Below the pieces are notes generated by a model that did no database searches, had not been told where the DNA came from, and was given only the letters and a program-made list of their open reading frames with translations. A DNA stretch of 64,000 nucleotides, from NCBI RefSeq assembly GCF_004136575.1, contig NZ_NOIQ01000001.1:1-64000 (forward strand), written 5' to 3'. Positions 7,776-18,200 of the stretch are shown here, in pieces. This DNA comes from Rothia koreensis (GTDB lineage Bacteria; Actinomycetota; Actinomycetes; Actinomycetales; Micrococcaceae). The stretch's first letter is position 1. Each line of letters begins with the position of its first letter. The position numbers were made by a program, and so were the translations under genes.

Positions 7776-9203
7776 TTGTCTGACCGGCCATGGTCCGGAA
7801 GCATCCACTCGCAGGCACACCAGAGGGAAAGAAGCTCGCCTATCTCATCGCACCAGATCACCACCAAGTCCTGGTTCTATTCCGTCCTGGGTATCTACCT
7901 GGTCAGCGGGCTCTCCATCTCCGCCTGGCTCGTTCGAGTGCCCGCGATCGCCCAGGAGCTGAACCTGTCCGCCGGGCCCCTGGGTCTCCTGCTGCTGACC
8001 CAGACGGTCGGTGCCTTCTTGTCCGTTTCCGCCTCCGGCATGGTCGTGATGAAGCTCGGTGCGCAGAAGACTCTGTGGCTCACCTTCGCCCTGATGATGG
8101 TCGGCGGCCTCGGCCTCGCGGTCGGGGTCTCCTTCCTGCACTCGGTCCTCGTGGCCGGAATCGGCCTGGGGCTCTTCGGCCTCGGCCAGGCCACCTATTC
8201 GGTCGGTGCGAACGTGCAGGGCGCGGCCGTTGAGCGTGCCCTGAAGAAGCAGCGTATGCCCCTGATGCACGGGTGCTTCTCGATCGGCACGGTCATCGGA
8301 TCGATCGTCGGAACCGCGATGACAGCGGTGGGAGTCTCGGTGTTCTGGCACATGCTGAGCGTCTACATCGTGGCGATCATCCTGGTCGTCCTTTCCCTGC
8401 GCAACACCAGGCACGAGGGCGAGGACATCCACCCCGGCACCACGGGTCTCATGGCCATCGTCTCCTCGGACGAGGGACAGGGCACCTTCACGATCCGTCA
8501 TGCCTGGTCCGAGAAGAGGACAGTCCTCCTGGGCATTTTCGTGCTCGGAATGGCCCTGGCGGAAGGTTCCGCCAACGACTGGGTGGCCCTCGCCCTCACC
8601 GATGGGTACGGCGCGAGCGCCTCCGTCGGCGCCGTGGGGTACGGGCTGTTCGTGGCGGCCATGACCACGGGTCGGCTCCTGGGCACCGGGTTGCTCAACA
8701 TGTACGGGCGCGTCGCCGTCATGCGGGTGGCGTGCATCCTTGCCGTGATCGGCCTCGGGACCTTCGTCGTCTCACCATGGATCGGGCTCGGAATGGTCGC
8801 GATCTTCGTGTGGGGTACCGGCGCGGCCCTCGGATTCCCGGTCGGTATGTCCGCAGCCGCTGACGATCCCTTCCGGGCCTCCGCGAGGGTCTCGGTGGTC
8901 TCGACCGTGGGCTACGGCGCGTTCCTCGGTGGGCCGCCCCTGCTCGGCGTTCTGGGGGAGGCCCTGGGGGTCCGGAACGGCCTCGCCGTGGTGCTTGTGC
9001 TCGTGGTCGTGTCCCTGTGCCTCGTCCCTCAGCTCACGTCGCCCGACCGGCGCAACCGTCCCGAGCCCAAGGACGAGCCCGCGCGATGGGTCAACGAGGG
9101 CGAGGACCTGGCAGACGAGGACACCACCGAGAGGCCCATGTCCATGGACGATGCCCTGCGCGCCAGAAAGCGGCACGGGGACAAGAACGGGGACGAGTCC
9201 TGA
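7776..9203 (+). CDS. MFS transporter, 12-TM type
   Basis: About twelve hydrophobic helices and a 50-residue acidic cytoplasmic tail (RNRPEPKDEPARW, then an Asp/Glu-rich end) identify a major facilitator superfamily permease. Helix 1 begins near WFYSVLGIYLVSG and is followed by LVRVPAIAQELNLS, as in the FucP/YbjJ-like sugar or drug permeases. The substrate cannot be told. There is no ATG or GTG before helix 1 in this frame. The candidates are TTG 7776 (used, 475 aa) and TTG 7692 (503 aa), neither with a strong ribosome binding site, so the N-terminus is uncertain. It lies between hadB and murB on the same strand. Confidence 0.8.
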   Translation: MSDRPWSGSIHSQAHQRERSSPISSHQITTKSWFYSVLGIYLVSGLSISAWLVRVPAIAQELNLSAGPLGLLLLTQTVGAFLSVSASGMVVMKLGAQKTLWLTFALMMVGGLGLAVGVSFLHSVLVAGIGLGLFGLGQATYSVGANVQGAAVERALKKQRMPLMHGCFSIGTVIGSIVGTAMTAVGVSVFWHMLSVYIVAIILVVLSLRNTRHEGEDIHPGTTGLMAIVSSDEGQGTFTIRHAWSEKRTVLLGIFVLGMALAEGSANDWVALALTDGYGASASVGAVGYGLFVAAMTTGRLLGTGLLNMYGRVAVMRVACILAVIGLGTFVVSPWIGLGMVAIFVWGTGAALGFPVGMSAAADDPFRASARVSVVSTVGYGAFLGGPPLLGVLGEALGVRNGLAVVLVLVVVSLCLVPQLTSPDRRNRPEPKDEPARWVNEGEDLADEDTTERPMSMDDALRARKRHGDKNGDES

Positions 9204-9250
9204 CGTTCTTCCTCACGTCACCGCTGGTCCGTTGCGGGTCGAGCGCTGGT

Positions 9251-9256
9251 TAGACT
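9251..9256 (+). promoter_or_regulatory. -10 element, probable leaderless murB start
   Basis: TAGACT ends seven bases before the murB GTG and no Shine-Dalgarno sequence is present, so the transcript probably begins at or next to the start codon. Confidence 0.5.
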
Positions 9257-9263
9257 GGACCAC

Positions 9264-10352
9264 GTGACTGAAACCCTTTTGAGTGAATTGACGACCCTCG
9301 GTGTGGGCGGACCCGCCGGATCCTATGTGCGTGCCGATGATGAAGAGAGCATCATCGACGCCGTCCGGGAAGCGGATGCGAGCGGCAAACCGTTGCTGGT
9401 GCTGGGTGGCGGATCCAATCTCGTCATTGCGGACCGCGGTTTCGACGGCACGGTCGTGCACGTCGCCTCCCGCGGATTCGACGTTCTCTCGGAGGACAAC
9501 GGCCGGGTCAGGCTCTGGGCCGCCGCGGGCGAACCATGGGACGATCTGGTCCGCAGCAGCCTCGACCAGGGACTCAGCGGTCTGGAGACACTGTCGGGAA
9601 TTCCGGGGATCACGGGCGCGACGCCGGTACAGAACGTCGGTGCGTACGGGACCGAGATCTCCCAGCACTTCGGGGCGGCCCACGTCTACGACCGCCGCAC
9701 CGGAACTCGTTGCCGATTCACCGGGGACGACCTCGCCTTCGCTTACCGCACGTCCATGCTCAAGCGCGAGATCCATGACGGCTCACCCCGGTACGTGGTT
9801 CTCGCTGTCGAGTTCGTGCTCGAGAGAGCCCAGAACTCCCAGCCGATTCGATACGCCGAGCTCGCGCGCCGCCTGGGCGTCGAGGTCGGGGACCGCGCCC
9901 CGGCACCCACGGTTCGTGAAACGGTCCTGGAATTGCGTGCCGGCAAGGGCATGGTTCTGGACCCCGCGGACCGCGACACCTTCAGCACCGGTTCTTTCTT
10001 CACGAATCCGATCATTCCGGCGGACACGCAGCTTCCCGTGCCCGACGACGCCCCACGCTACCCCGTCCTGGATCCCGCGGGCAGGGTCGACGAATCCAAG
10101 ACCAAGCTCTCGGCCGCGTGGCTCATTCAGCACGCGGGTTTCGACAAGGGTTTCGGTCTGGAAGGAGAGTCCGCCCGCATCGCCGGCGGGCGTGCGTCCC
10201 TCTCGACCAAACACACGCTTGCCATCAGCAACAGGGGAGCGGCAACCGCGGAGGACGTGCTTGCCATCGCCCGGGCTGTCAGGGACGGTGTGGCCGAGAC
10301 CTTCGGCGTCCGGCTCGAGGCCGAACCCGTGATCGTGGGTGCGGAAATCTAG
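9264..10352 (+). CDS. murB: UDP-N-acetylenolpyruvoylglucosamine reductase
   Basis: MurB reduces UDP-GlcNAc-enolpyruvate to UDP-MurNAc with NADPH and bound FAD in the second step of peptidoglycan precursor synthesis. The 362-aa protein shows the FAD-binding TTLGVGGPA near the N-terminus, LVLGGGSNLVI, the GIPGITGATPVQNVGAYG segment, and the late catalytic region with GSFFTNPI (the Ser that protonates the intermediate) and AWLIQHAGF. The length fits the longer MurB variants of actinobacteria. The GTG start agrees with the conserved N-terminus and the adjacent -10 element. Confidence 0.95.
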   Translation: MTETLLSELTTLGVGGPAGSYVRADDEESIIDAVREADASGKPLLVLGGGSNLVIADRGFDGTVVHVASRGFDVLSEDNGRVRLWAAAGEPWDDLVRSSLDQGLSGLETLSGIPGITGATPVQNVGAYGTEISQHFGAAHVYDRRTGTRCRFTGDDLAFAYRTSMLKREIHDGSPRYVVLAVEFVLERAQNSQPIRYAELARRLGVEVGDRAPAPTVRETVLELRAGKGMVLDPADRDTFSTGSFFTNPIIPADTQLPVPDDAPRYPVLDPAGRVDESKTKLSAAWLIQHAGFDKGFGLEGESARIAGGRASLSTKHTLAISNRGAATAEDVLAIARAVRDGVAETFGVRLEAEPVIVGAEI

Positions 10353-10570
10353 TAGCCTGCGACCTTTCCTGGTCAACTGTTCGCCGAGACTCGGGGAAAT
10401 CACAGGTGGATCGGTCAAGCTGGGGTTTGAGCCCGGGGTTTGGTCACAGATCGACGGATTCTGGGACGGAAGCCAGTATGCTGGTCGTAGAAGTACAGGT
10501 CCCGCGGATCGTTCCTCCCTCAAGGAGTGGTCCAGGGTCCCGCACATCGGATTCCACTCAGGAGCAGGGG

Positions 10571-11086
10571 GTGCCCGTGGGAATCGAAAAGGAAATCGAA
10601 CAAGGCCAACGCGAAGGCCGTTTGCACCATGCGCTGACACGGTTTCGTGCCTTCACCGGACGCCATCCGGTGCTTCGCCTGGTGCACAAGGTGTTGGTGT
10701 CCTTCCTCGGAGGCGTGATCGTTCTCGCCGGCGTCGTCATGCTCGTGACGCCGGGGCCGGGGTGGTTGGCGATCTTCCTGGGTCTGGGCATTCTCGCCAC
10801 CGAGTACCCGATTGTGCACCGTTTCAACCAATGGGCGAAGTCCAAAGTGGTGGGCGTCTGGCATCGTTTCTCGGCGTGGCGCGCGGAACGCTCGGTGCGT
10901 CGTGCACGAGCCCAGGAACAACGGTCTCGGGACCGCATCGCGAAGAAACAGAGCAGAGAACTCCTGGAGGCCCAGTTCCGGCGCAGCCACAATTGCGCTC
11001 CGCACCGCCCGCTGGCGTCTCCCCGTCTGGTCATGCCTCGATCCGCGGGTCGAGCCCGCCGCATCGGCCGTATGCCGAGGGTCTAG
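10571..11086 (+). CDS. PGPGW-motif transmembrane protein (TIGR02611-like)
   Basis: This protein of about 171 aa has a charged N-terminus, two closely spaced hydrophobic segments containing VTPGPGWLAIFLGLGILA, and a long Arg-rich C-terminal tail. That matches the actinobacterial family of putative PGPGW membrane proteins, whose function is unknown. GTG 10571 has GGAG at six-base spacing; GTG 10577 is equally possible. The frame stays open far upstream (to 10118) through the 3' end of murB, but that part reads as a shadow. It is alone on the plus strand before a convergent minus-strand block. Confidence 0.75.
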   Translation: MPVGIEKEIEQGQREGRLHHALTRFRAFTGRHPVLRLVHKVLVSFLGGVIVLAGVVMLVTPGPGWLAIFLGLGILATEYPIVHRFNQWAKSKVVGVWHRFSAWRAERSVRRARAQEQRSRDRIAKKQSRELLEAQFRRSHNCAPHRPLASPRLVMPRSAGRARRIGRMPRV

Positions 11087-11146
11087 GGGGAACAAAGCAG
11101 GTCCGGGTGGGCCCCAGTCACCCGGCTTGCGGTCAGGACCGAGAGC

Positions 11147-11599
11147 TCACTGCTCGGAGCTCAGCGGTGTCTCCTCGTCGATGACGCGACGAACCAGGGC
11201 CTCGGCCTCGTTCTGATTGAGGCCGATGTTCTTCAGTTCCGCGAGGAACTTGTGGGTCAGTCTCAGAGCCTTGTCTTCCACACTGGAACCCGCCCGGACG
11301 AAGCTCCCGGCGCGTCCCTTCGTCTCAACGACCCCCGCCGCCTCCAGCTCCTTGTACGCCTTGGCCACCGTGTTGTTGGCCAGATGGAGCGACGCCGCAA
11401 GTTTCCGCACCGGAGGCAAGCGTGTGCCCGACTCCAGCTCTCCCGTGTGCCGGGCCTCGACCACGCGGCGTCGAAGTTGGGCATACGGTGGTACCCCGGA
11501 ATCGAGGCGCACGGAGAAGAACTCGCGAGCCGCGCCGTCGTCGGTCCAATCGATGGTCCTGGGCGCTTCCTGACCGGCCCTGGGTTCCTGATCCTTCAC
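11147..11599 (-). CDS. GntR family transcriptional regulator, YtrA-like short form
   Basis: The 150-aa protein has a GntR winged helix (PPYAQLRRRVVEA, then LPPVRKLAASLHLANNTVAK) and only a short C-terminal helix, so it lacks the large FCD or UTRA ligand domain. YtrA-type regulators often sit beside ABC transporter genes; none is adjacent here. It starts nine bases after the asd stop and is probably the last gene of an asd operon. Its target and ligand are unknown. Confidence 0.85.
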   Translation of the reverse strand: MKDQEPRAGQEAPRTIDWTDDGAAREFFSVRLDSGVPPYAQLRRRVVEARHTGELESGTRLPPVRKLAASLHLANNTVAKAYKELEAAGVVETKGRAGSFVRAGSSVEDKALRLTHKFLAELKNIGLNQNEAEALVRRVIDEETPLSSEQ

Positions 11600-11608
11600 G
11601 GTGGTCTC

Positions 11609-12748
11609 CTAGAGGGTCCCGGTAGCGATGGCGAGCATGCGGCGGACGGGTTCGGCCGCGCCCCACAACAGCTGGTCACCGACGGTGAAGGCCGAGATGT
11701 ACTCCGGCCCCATGGCAAGCTTGCGGATGCGTCCGACCGGGATGGAGAGCGTCCCGGACGCCGCGACCGGAGTCAGGGCGTCCATCGTCGCTTCCTTGGT
11801 GTTGGGGATGACCCGCGACCATTCATTGTCCCGGTCGATGATGTTTTCGATCTCTTCGACCGGCAGATCGTCGGTCAGCTTGATGGTCAGCGCCTGTGAA
11901 TGGGACCGCATGGCGGCGATGCGGACGCACAAGCCGTCCATGATGACCCTGTCCTCGTCGGACAGCCCCAGGATCTTGTTGGTTTCGGCGTCGGCCTTCC
12001 ACTCTTCGCGGGACTGCCCATTGCCCAGGTCGGCATCGATCCAGGGGATGAGAGAACCGGCCAGGGGCACGCCGAACTGTTCCGTGTCCATGCCGCCCGA
12101 GCGCTGGATGTCCAGGGCCTTGCGATCGATATCGAGGATCGCGGAGGCCGGGTCGTCGAGTTCCGCGGCCACGGACGCCGAGATGTCGCGGAATCCCTTG
12201 AGGACTTCGCGCATGTGCCGGGCCCCGCCACCGGATGCGGCCTGATAGGTCATGGCCGTGGTCCAATCCACGAGACCTTCCCGGAAGAGCCCACCCAGGC
12301 CCATGAGAAGACAGGAGACCGTGCAGTTTCCCCCGACGAAGTCCTTGATGCCGCGATCGAGACCCTGATCGATGACGTCGCGGTTCACGGGGTCGAGAAC
12401 GATGACGGAGTCATCGTTCATGCGCAGCGTCGACGCGGCATCGATCCACAGCCCGTCCCAGCCTCGTTCGCGCAAGCGAGGATGGACCGATTTCGTGTAG
12501 TCGCCACCCTGCGTGGTCACGATGATCGGGAGCTTGGCCAGCTCATCGATGTCGTAGGCGTCCTTGAGCGTACCCGTGTCCGAGACGCCCGAGAAGCTCG
12601 GGGCAGCGCCGCCCGCGTTCGACGTCGAAAAGAACACCGGGTCGATTTGCTGGAAGTCCTTTTCTTCCTCCATGCGCTTCATGAGCACGGAACCCACCAT
12701 GCCGCGCCAACCGACAAAACCTACAGAATCTCCGGACCGAAATGCCAT
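11609..12748 (-). CDS. asd: aspartate-semialdehyde dehydrogenase, long E. coli-like type
   Basis: The enzyme reduces aspartyl phosphate to aspartate semialdehyde with NADPH, at the branch to lysine/diaminopimelate, methionine and threonine. The NADP site [14 protein letters not shown], the catalytic Cys in GGNCTVS and the GGGARHM segment with the substrate-binding His are present. At 379 aa and with the [11 protein letters not shown] signature it resembles the long gamma-proteobacterial Asd rather than the shorter actinobacterial form that starts with a GATGxVG-type loop. ATG 12748 begins MAFRSGD. TACACT ends seven bases upstream, which suggests a leaderless transcript. gntR follows. Confidence 0.93.
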   Translation of the reverse strand: MAFRSGDSVGFVGWRGMVGSVLMKRMEEEKDFQQIDPVFFSTSNAGGAAPSFSGVSDTGTLKDAYDIDELAKLPIIVTTQGGDYTKSVHPRLRERGWDGLWIDAASTLRMNDDSVIVLDPVNRDVIDQGLDRGIKDFVGGNCTVSCLLMGLGGLFREGLVDWTTAMTYQAASGGGARHMREVLKGFRDISASVAAELDDPASAILDIDRKALDIQRSGGMDTEQFGVPLAGSLIPWIDADLGNGQSREEWKADAETNKILGLSDEDRVIMDGLCVRIAAMRSHSQALTIKLTDDLPVEEIENIIDRDNEWSRVIPNTKEATMDALTPVAASGTLSIPVGRIRKLAMGPEYISAFTVGDQLLWGAAEPVRRMLAIATGTL

Positions 12749-12755
12749 GATGCTC

Positions 12756-12761
12756 AGTGTA
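12756..12761 (-). promoter_or_regulatory. -10 element, probable leaderless asd start
   Basis: On the minus strand TACACT is followed by seven bases and then the asd ATG. A short dyad, TGACA-N2-TGTCA (12793-12804), lies just upstream and could be an operator. No good -35 is seen. Confidence 0.45.
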
Positions 12762-12838
12762 CCGACAGACCGAGGACTTGGGCCTCCGGTCGTGACACAT
12801 GTCAATCTGCATCGTCACGCCCGGTCGGGCCTGTCTCG

Positions 12839-13459
12839 TTACCTGGTGAATTCGAGGAATCTGTAGGCGATGTGCGCCGGATGAAGGACGCCGTCGGCAT
12901 CGGCGAGGCGGCCCCTTTCCTCGACTCCGGAGCCGAGCTCGGTCATGGCCCATTCGGAATCGAGTTCGGGGGCGCACCGGTCCCCGGGAACTGTGACGTC
13001 GAGTTCCGTGACCACGGCCCGGGTCAGTCGGCCGTCGATCACGCCCGGAAGGTCGGCGAGCCCCAGAGCCTGCTCGTAGACCCGCGAACCGCCGATGATC
13101 CACAGGTCGTTTCCGCTTCTCGGCGCTTCATTGGCCACGGAGAGGGCCTTGGCGATCGAGTCGGTCCAGATGGCGCCGTCATGATGAGCGTGTCCGTCGA
13201 CCGTGTCGGCCGCCGTCGGGATCGAGCCTGTCAGGACGATGTTGGTCCTGCCCGGCAGCGGGCGGAATCGTTCGGGAAAGGACTCCCAGGTACTGCGGCC
13301 CATGATGACGGGACAACCCGACGTCGTGCTCTTGAAGAAGGCGAGGTCGGCGGGAACGGACCACGGCATGGCGCCGCCGAGGCCGATGACGCCGCCGCGG
13401 GCCTGTGCCCAGATGGCGGAAAGACGTGGGGGCTCCGTGCCGGCGGGGACTGATGTCAT
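12839..13459 (-). CDS. folA: dihydrofolate reductase
   Basis: DHFR reduces dihydrofolate with NADPH. The 206-aa protein shows the substrate loop [20 protein letters not shown], the cofactor segment [13 protein letters not shown] and the later [13 protein letters not shown]. It is longer than the usual 160-170 aa, with extra residues in the last third. Its ATG overlaps the thyA stop (ATGA), so it is coupled to thymidylate synthase, the reaction that produces dihydrofolate. Confidence 0.95.
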   Translation of the reverse strand: MTSVPAGTEPPRLSAIWAQARGGVIGLGGAMPWSVPADLAFFKSTTSGCPVIMGRSTWESFPERFRPLPGRTNIVLTGSIPTAADTVDGHAHHDGAIWTDSIAKALSVANEAPRSGNDLWIIGGSRVYEQALGLADLPGVIDGRLTRAVVTELDVTVPGDRCAPELDSEWAMTELGSGVEERGRLADADGVLHPAHIAYRFLEFTR

Positions 13460-14286
13460 ACCGCGATGGGAGCCTTGATCGGCGGGTGGGGATCGTAACC
13501 GTGGACGGAGAGGTCGTCGAGTTCGTAGAGGTCGATCGAGCTGCGATGGCCCACTTCGAGAGTGGGATACGGCCGCGGCTGCCGGGAAAGTTGTAATTCC
13601 ACTTGTTCCCGGTGGTTGTCGTAGATGTGGCAGTCGCCGCCGGTCCACACGAAGTCCCCCGGAACCATGCCGACCTGGTCGGCGACCAAGTGGGTCAGAA
13701 GTGCGTAGGAGGCGATGTTGAACGGGACGCCGAGGAACATGTCGGCCGAGCGCTGGTACAGCTGGCAGGACAGCCGGTCCGGTCCACTCTCCACGGGCTC
13801 GACGTAGAACTGGAACAGCGCGTGGCACGGGGGAAGGGCCATCTCATCCACTTCGGCAGGATTCCAGGCGCTGACCACGTGGCGGCGGGAGTACGGGTTC
13901 GTGCGCAAGGACTCGATGACCTTGCCGATCTGGTCGATGGATTCCCCGTTCGGGGCCGGCCACGACCGCCACTGAGCGCCGTAGACCGGACCGAGGTCCC
14001 CGTTCTCGTCGGCCCACTCGTCCCAGATGTGCACGTTGCGGTCCTGAAGCCAGCGGATATTGGTCGAGCCCCGGAGGAACCACAGCAACTCCACGGCCAC
14101 TGCTTTGAAACGGACCGTCTTGGTGGTCAGGAGAGGGAAGGCCGTCGAGAGATCGTAGCGAATCTGGCGGCCGAAGACCGACGTCGTGCCGGTTCCGGTC
14201 CTGTCTCCTCGGTGATTGCCGTGGTCCAGGATGTCTCTCAGAAGGTCTTCGTACGGAGTCGGTACGAGCTGCGGGCTAGTCGTCAA
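13456..14286 (-). CDS. thyA: thymidylate synthase
   Basis: ThyA methylates dUMP to dTMP with methylene-tetrahydrofolate. Clear signatures are [13 protein letters not shown] near the N-terminus, FPLLTTKTV, the catalytic Cys in [12 protein letters not shown], the [14 protein letters not shown] block and [11 protein letters not shown] 14286 begins TTSPQLV and gives 276 aa, overlapping the end of the upstream NUDIX gene by 11 bases; GTG 14322 is an in-frame alternative. The folA start overlaps its stop. The gene set suggests one transcript from the NUDIX gene through folA. Confidence 0.95.
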   Translation of the reverse strand: MTTSPQLVPTPYEDLLRDILDHGNHRGDRTGTGTTSVFGRQIRYDLSTAFPLLTTKTVRFKAVAVELLWFLRGSTNIRWLQDRNVHIWDEWADENGDLGPVYGAQWRSWPAPNGESIDQIGKVIESLRTNPYSRRHVVSAWNPAEVDEMALPPCHALFQFYVEPVESGPDRLSCQLYQRSADMFLGVPFNIASYALLTHLVADQVGMVPGDFVWTGGDCHIYDNHREQVELQLSRQPRPYPTLEVGHRSSIDLYELDDLSVHGYDPHPPIKAPIAV

Positions 14287-15220
14287 AGGGATCAATCTTC
14301 TCCAGGGATACGACACGGTCACGGTGCTTGAGGCTGATGTTCAGCACCAGCATCTGTCCCGGTGTCAGGTACGGGTCCTTGGTCGGTAGAGATTTACGCA
14401 GGTCCTTCGGCAAATGATGGCCGATGACCTTGAGGATGGTGGGCAGCACCGGCCGGTGCGTGCACAAGACCGTCGAGTGGTTCGACTCGAAGAGCGATTC
14501 CATCAATTTCGCGGCCTTGGCCGGCTTGCGCTTGTGCTCGGCTTCGGTCAGTCGGTTCTTTTCCTTGATGCCGAGACCGTTGGCCTTCGCGTAGCCCGCG
14601 ACGGTCTGCATGCATCGTAGCCAGGGACTGGAGACGATCTTGCCGGGCTTCCAGGCGTCGAGCAACCTCCAGACGGCGTGTGCCTGGCGTTTGCCGGTCG
14701 CGGCCAGAGGGCGGTCGCTTTCGGCTCGTGACCACGTGGAACGCGGCTTGGCCTTGGCGTGCCGGACCACGATGATCTGTCGCGTCCTCAGGTCGCCGGC
14801 CTCGTGCAGCTCAAGAAGACAGTCGAGGGGCAAACGGTCCGAGGAATTCGTCAGCCGTTCCCTGGCGACGTCGGGGCGGACCCACTCGAGCCGGTCGACC
14901 TCACCGGCGTCCTCTTTCGCCGTGGTCCCCGGGGAGATCTCGGAGGCCCAGTAGTGGACTTCCTTCTTTCCTCGGGAGACCTTGTACTTCGTCCTGGCCA
15001 GGGGCGGCCCGAGAAGAATCTTGAGGCCGACTTCCTCACGAACCTCGCGCACGGCCGTCTCGGCGATGGACTCGCCGTCGTCCTGCTTGCCCTTGGGCCA
15101 CGACCAGTCGTCGTACTTGGGGCGGTGGATGACAAGGACTTCGAGGCCCGCGCTCGACTCGCGCCAGCATATGGCGCCCGCGGCGACCACCGCCGGGGAG
15201 TTCTTGGAATCGTCTGACAT
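14276..15220 (-). CDS. MutT1-like NUDIX hydrolase fused to histidine phosphatase
   Basis: The N-terminal domain carries a full NUDIX box (the GX5E and REVREEVG core near residues 40-65). The C-terminal domain begins [13 protein letters not shown], the RHG-type motif of histidine phosphatases, and has the second catalytic His in LCTHRPVLP. This two-domain arrangement is that of mycobacterial MutT1, which clears 8-oxo-dGTP and diadenosine polyphosphates. The 314-aa length fits. ATG 15220 has AAGGA about ten bases upstream. It lies 64 bases after the MshD-Ppk1 gene and overlaps thyA, so it links nucleotide-pool cleaning with dTMP synthesis. Confidence 0.9.
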   Translation of the reverse strand: MSDDSKNSPAVVAAGAICWRESSAGLEVLVIHRPKYDDWSWPKGKQDDGESIAETAVREVREEVGLKILLGPPLARTKYKVSRGKKEVHYWASEISPGTTAKEDAGEVDRLEWVRPDVARERLTNSSDRLPLDCLLELHEAGDLRTRQIIVVRHAKAKPRSTWSRAESDRPLAATGKRQAHAVWRLLDAWKPGKIVSSPWLRCMQTVAGYAKANGLGIKEKNRLTEAEHKRKPAKAAKLMESLFESNHSTVLCTHRPVLPTILKVIGHHLPKDLRKSLPTKDPYLTPGQMLVLNISLKHRDRVVSLEKIDPFDD

Positions 15221-15284
15221 CGAGTGTGAATCCTTCGGTGAAGTGCTGTGATGATGCGTGGGCGAGATCGGTCGACGACCCCGG

Positions 15285-18200
15285 TCACTGACCCGGGTAC
15301 ATGCCTCGTTGGGAGCGCGATTCCAACAACCTGGACTGGACGTCACGCAGGGGAGTCCCGTCCGCCGCGCGCGAGAATCGTGTCCAGGTTCCGTCCGATT
15401 CCAGGTGCCAGTTGGCCGTCTTCTCCGACATGTACATCCCGATCATGTCCAGAAGGTACCGGATATGCACCGGGTCCTTGATCCGCACCAGGGCCTCGAC
15501 CCGTCGATCCAGGTTACGGTGCATCATGTCGGCCGACCCAATGTAGGCGACCGGTTTGCCTCCGTTCTCGAAAGTGAAGACCCGCGAGTGCTCGAGGAAC
15601 CGGCCCAGGACCGACCTGACACGGATGTTCTCCGAAAGCCCAGGAACGCCGGGTCGGAGCGCGCAAATGCCTCGGACCACGATGTTGACCTCCACGCCGG
15701 CCTGCGAGGCCCTGTACAAGGAATCGATGATGGCTTCGTCCACCATCGAATTGCACTTGATCTGGATCCTGGCGTTCAGACCGGCGCGCTTGTGCGAGAT
15801 CTCGCGGTTGATGCGGTCGATCAGCCCGGAGCGCAACGACCTCGGCGCGACCAGCAGCGACTTGTAGGCCGTCTTGGGCGCGTACCCCGAGAGCTGGTTG
15901 AACAGGCGCGAGACGTCCTCTGCGACCTGGGGGTCGCAGGTCAGCAGGCCCAAATCCTCGTAGAAGCGGGCCGTCGACGGGTGGTAGTTGCCGGTGCCGA
16001 TGTGGCAGTAGCGGCGCAGGCCGTCCGATTCCTTGCGCACAACCAGGGACAACTTGCAGTGGGTCTTGAGCCCCACGATCCCGTAGACGACGTGCACCCC
16101 GGCTTCCTCAAGTTTGCGGGCCCACGAGATATTCGCTTGTTCGTCGAACCGAGCCTTGATTTCGACGACGGCCAGAACCTGCTTGCCGGCCTCCGCGGCC
16201 TCGATGAGCGCATCGACGATGGGGGAGTCTCCCGACGTCCGATACAACGTCTGCTTGATGGCCATGACCTGGGGATCCGACGCCGCCTGTTCCAGAAAGG
16301 CCTGGACACTTGTCGCGAAGGAATCGTAAGGATGCTGCAGGAGCACGTCGTGCTCCCGCGTCGCGGAGAACACGTCGGCCGCCTTCGCGGTCTCGGCGGC
16401 GTTGAGGAAACGGCTCGTGTGCGCGATGTGCTTGGGATAATGCAATGACGGCCGATTGACCTTGACGATGCCGGTCATGCCGCGCAGATCCAAGGGCGCG
16501 GGCAGACGGTAGACCTCGGCGTCGTCGACCCTCAATTCGGAGACCAGGAGGTCGAGGATGGCCGGATTGATGGTGTCCTCGACCTCGAGTCGCACGGGCG
16601 GTCCGAAACGACGCCGCAACAACTCCTTCTCCAGAGCCTGCAGGAGGTTCTCGGCGTCGTCCTCTTCGACCTCGAGGTCCTCATTGCGCGTCACGCGGAA
16701 GACGTGGTGCTCCACGACCTCCATGCCCGGGAAGAGCTCGTCCAGATGCTCGGCGATGATGGCTTCCAGGGGAATGAACCGTGCCGACCGAGACGGGGAA
16801 TTCGCATGGCGGGAACCATCGACCGAAATCATCCGGTCCAGCTGGTCCGGGACCTTGATGCGGGCGAACAATTCCTTGCCGGTCTGGGGGTTGCGGACGA
16901 TGACCGCGAGGTTCAGGGACAGACCGGAGATGTACGGGAAGGGGTGGGCCGGGTCCACGGCCAGCGGGGTCAGGATCGGGAAGACCCGTTCCCGGAACTG
17001 GCCCGAAAGCCTTTCCTGCGCCTGGGCTTCGAGATCGTCCCAGCCGACCACGTGCAATCCGGCTTTCTCCAGTTCCGGCAGGACCTGGTTGTGGAAGACT
17101 TCGGCATGGTGCTGTTGCAGGCGGTGAGCCGATTCGCTGATCAGCTCCATTTGCTCGTCCGGGGTCAGGCCGGAGGCCGACGGGACTGCGATGCCCGTGG
17201 CAATCCTGCGTTTGAGCCCGGCGACTCGCACCATGAAGAACTCATCGAGGTTGGATGCCACGATCGACAGGAAATTCAGGCGCTCGAGCAGGTACAAGGA
17301 CGGGTCCTCGGCCAGTTCGAGGACTCGGGTGTTGAAATCCAGCCACGAGGACTCGCGGTCCGCAAACCGTTCCGGGCCGAAGTCCCCCTGGAGCAGCGGT
17401 GTCGAGAACTGCTCCGGAGCGTCGATGCGATCTCCGCGAGTTTCGGCGCGCTCGATCTTGGCGATGTTTGTGGCCTGGCCGGGGTGGGTCAGATTGTTCT
17501 GCCCGGTCTCCGTGACCGCCTCGGGGTCGGCATGGACCGTGTCCTCATCGGTCACCGCGGACGACGGCGCGTACATCTTGTCCACGTCCCACGGACGGAA
17601 TCCGAGGGACTCGTACAGCCCGACCGCGGCCGTGTTGTCCGCATCCACGTAGAGGACGATCGCGTCCAGGGGTTCCTCGGCGGAGTCGTCCTCACCGAAG
17701 CGGGCCAAGTAGTCCATGCCGATGACGGTCAGAGCCCGACCCAGCCCGGTTCCCTGTGCGTCCGGTGAGACGCCGACGGCGTAGACTTCCCCCTCCCGGG
17801 AGCCCTGGTCGGTGTCCTCGATCTTGGTCCAGTGGAAACCGAGCAGCGCCGGATTGCCGCTGGAGTCCTGTTCCGTCTCGGCCAGGAAGAAGCCTTCCGG
17901 CCTGAACCAGGAGTCGTTCTGCCGGGCGCGGAGGTCCTCGATGCCCAACTGACCCTGCTCCGGGTGGTCGGCGAAGGCCCGGGAATTGAGATCCACCCAG
18001 GCCTCGGCGTCCGAGTCCTGGAAGGTCCGGACGTGGACGGGCGGTTCGGGGGCGTGTTTCTCGGCGAGTTCCCGGATGCTCTGGCGGGCCTTGGCGGTGA
18101 GGTCCAACCGCATTTTCCACAGTTCGCGCACCGGGACATAGCCGAAGCTGTCGGCCAGAGACATCGCGGCCAACGGGGCCGAATACTCCCGCGAGCGACC

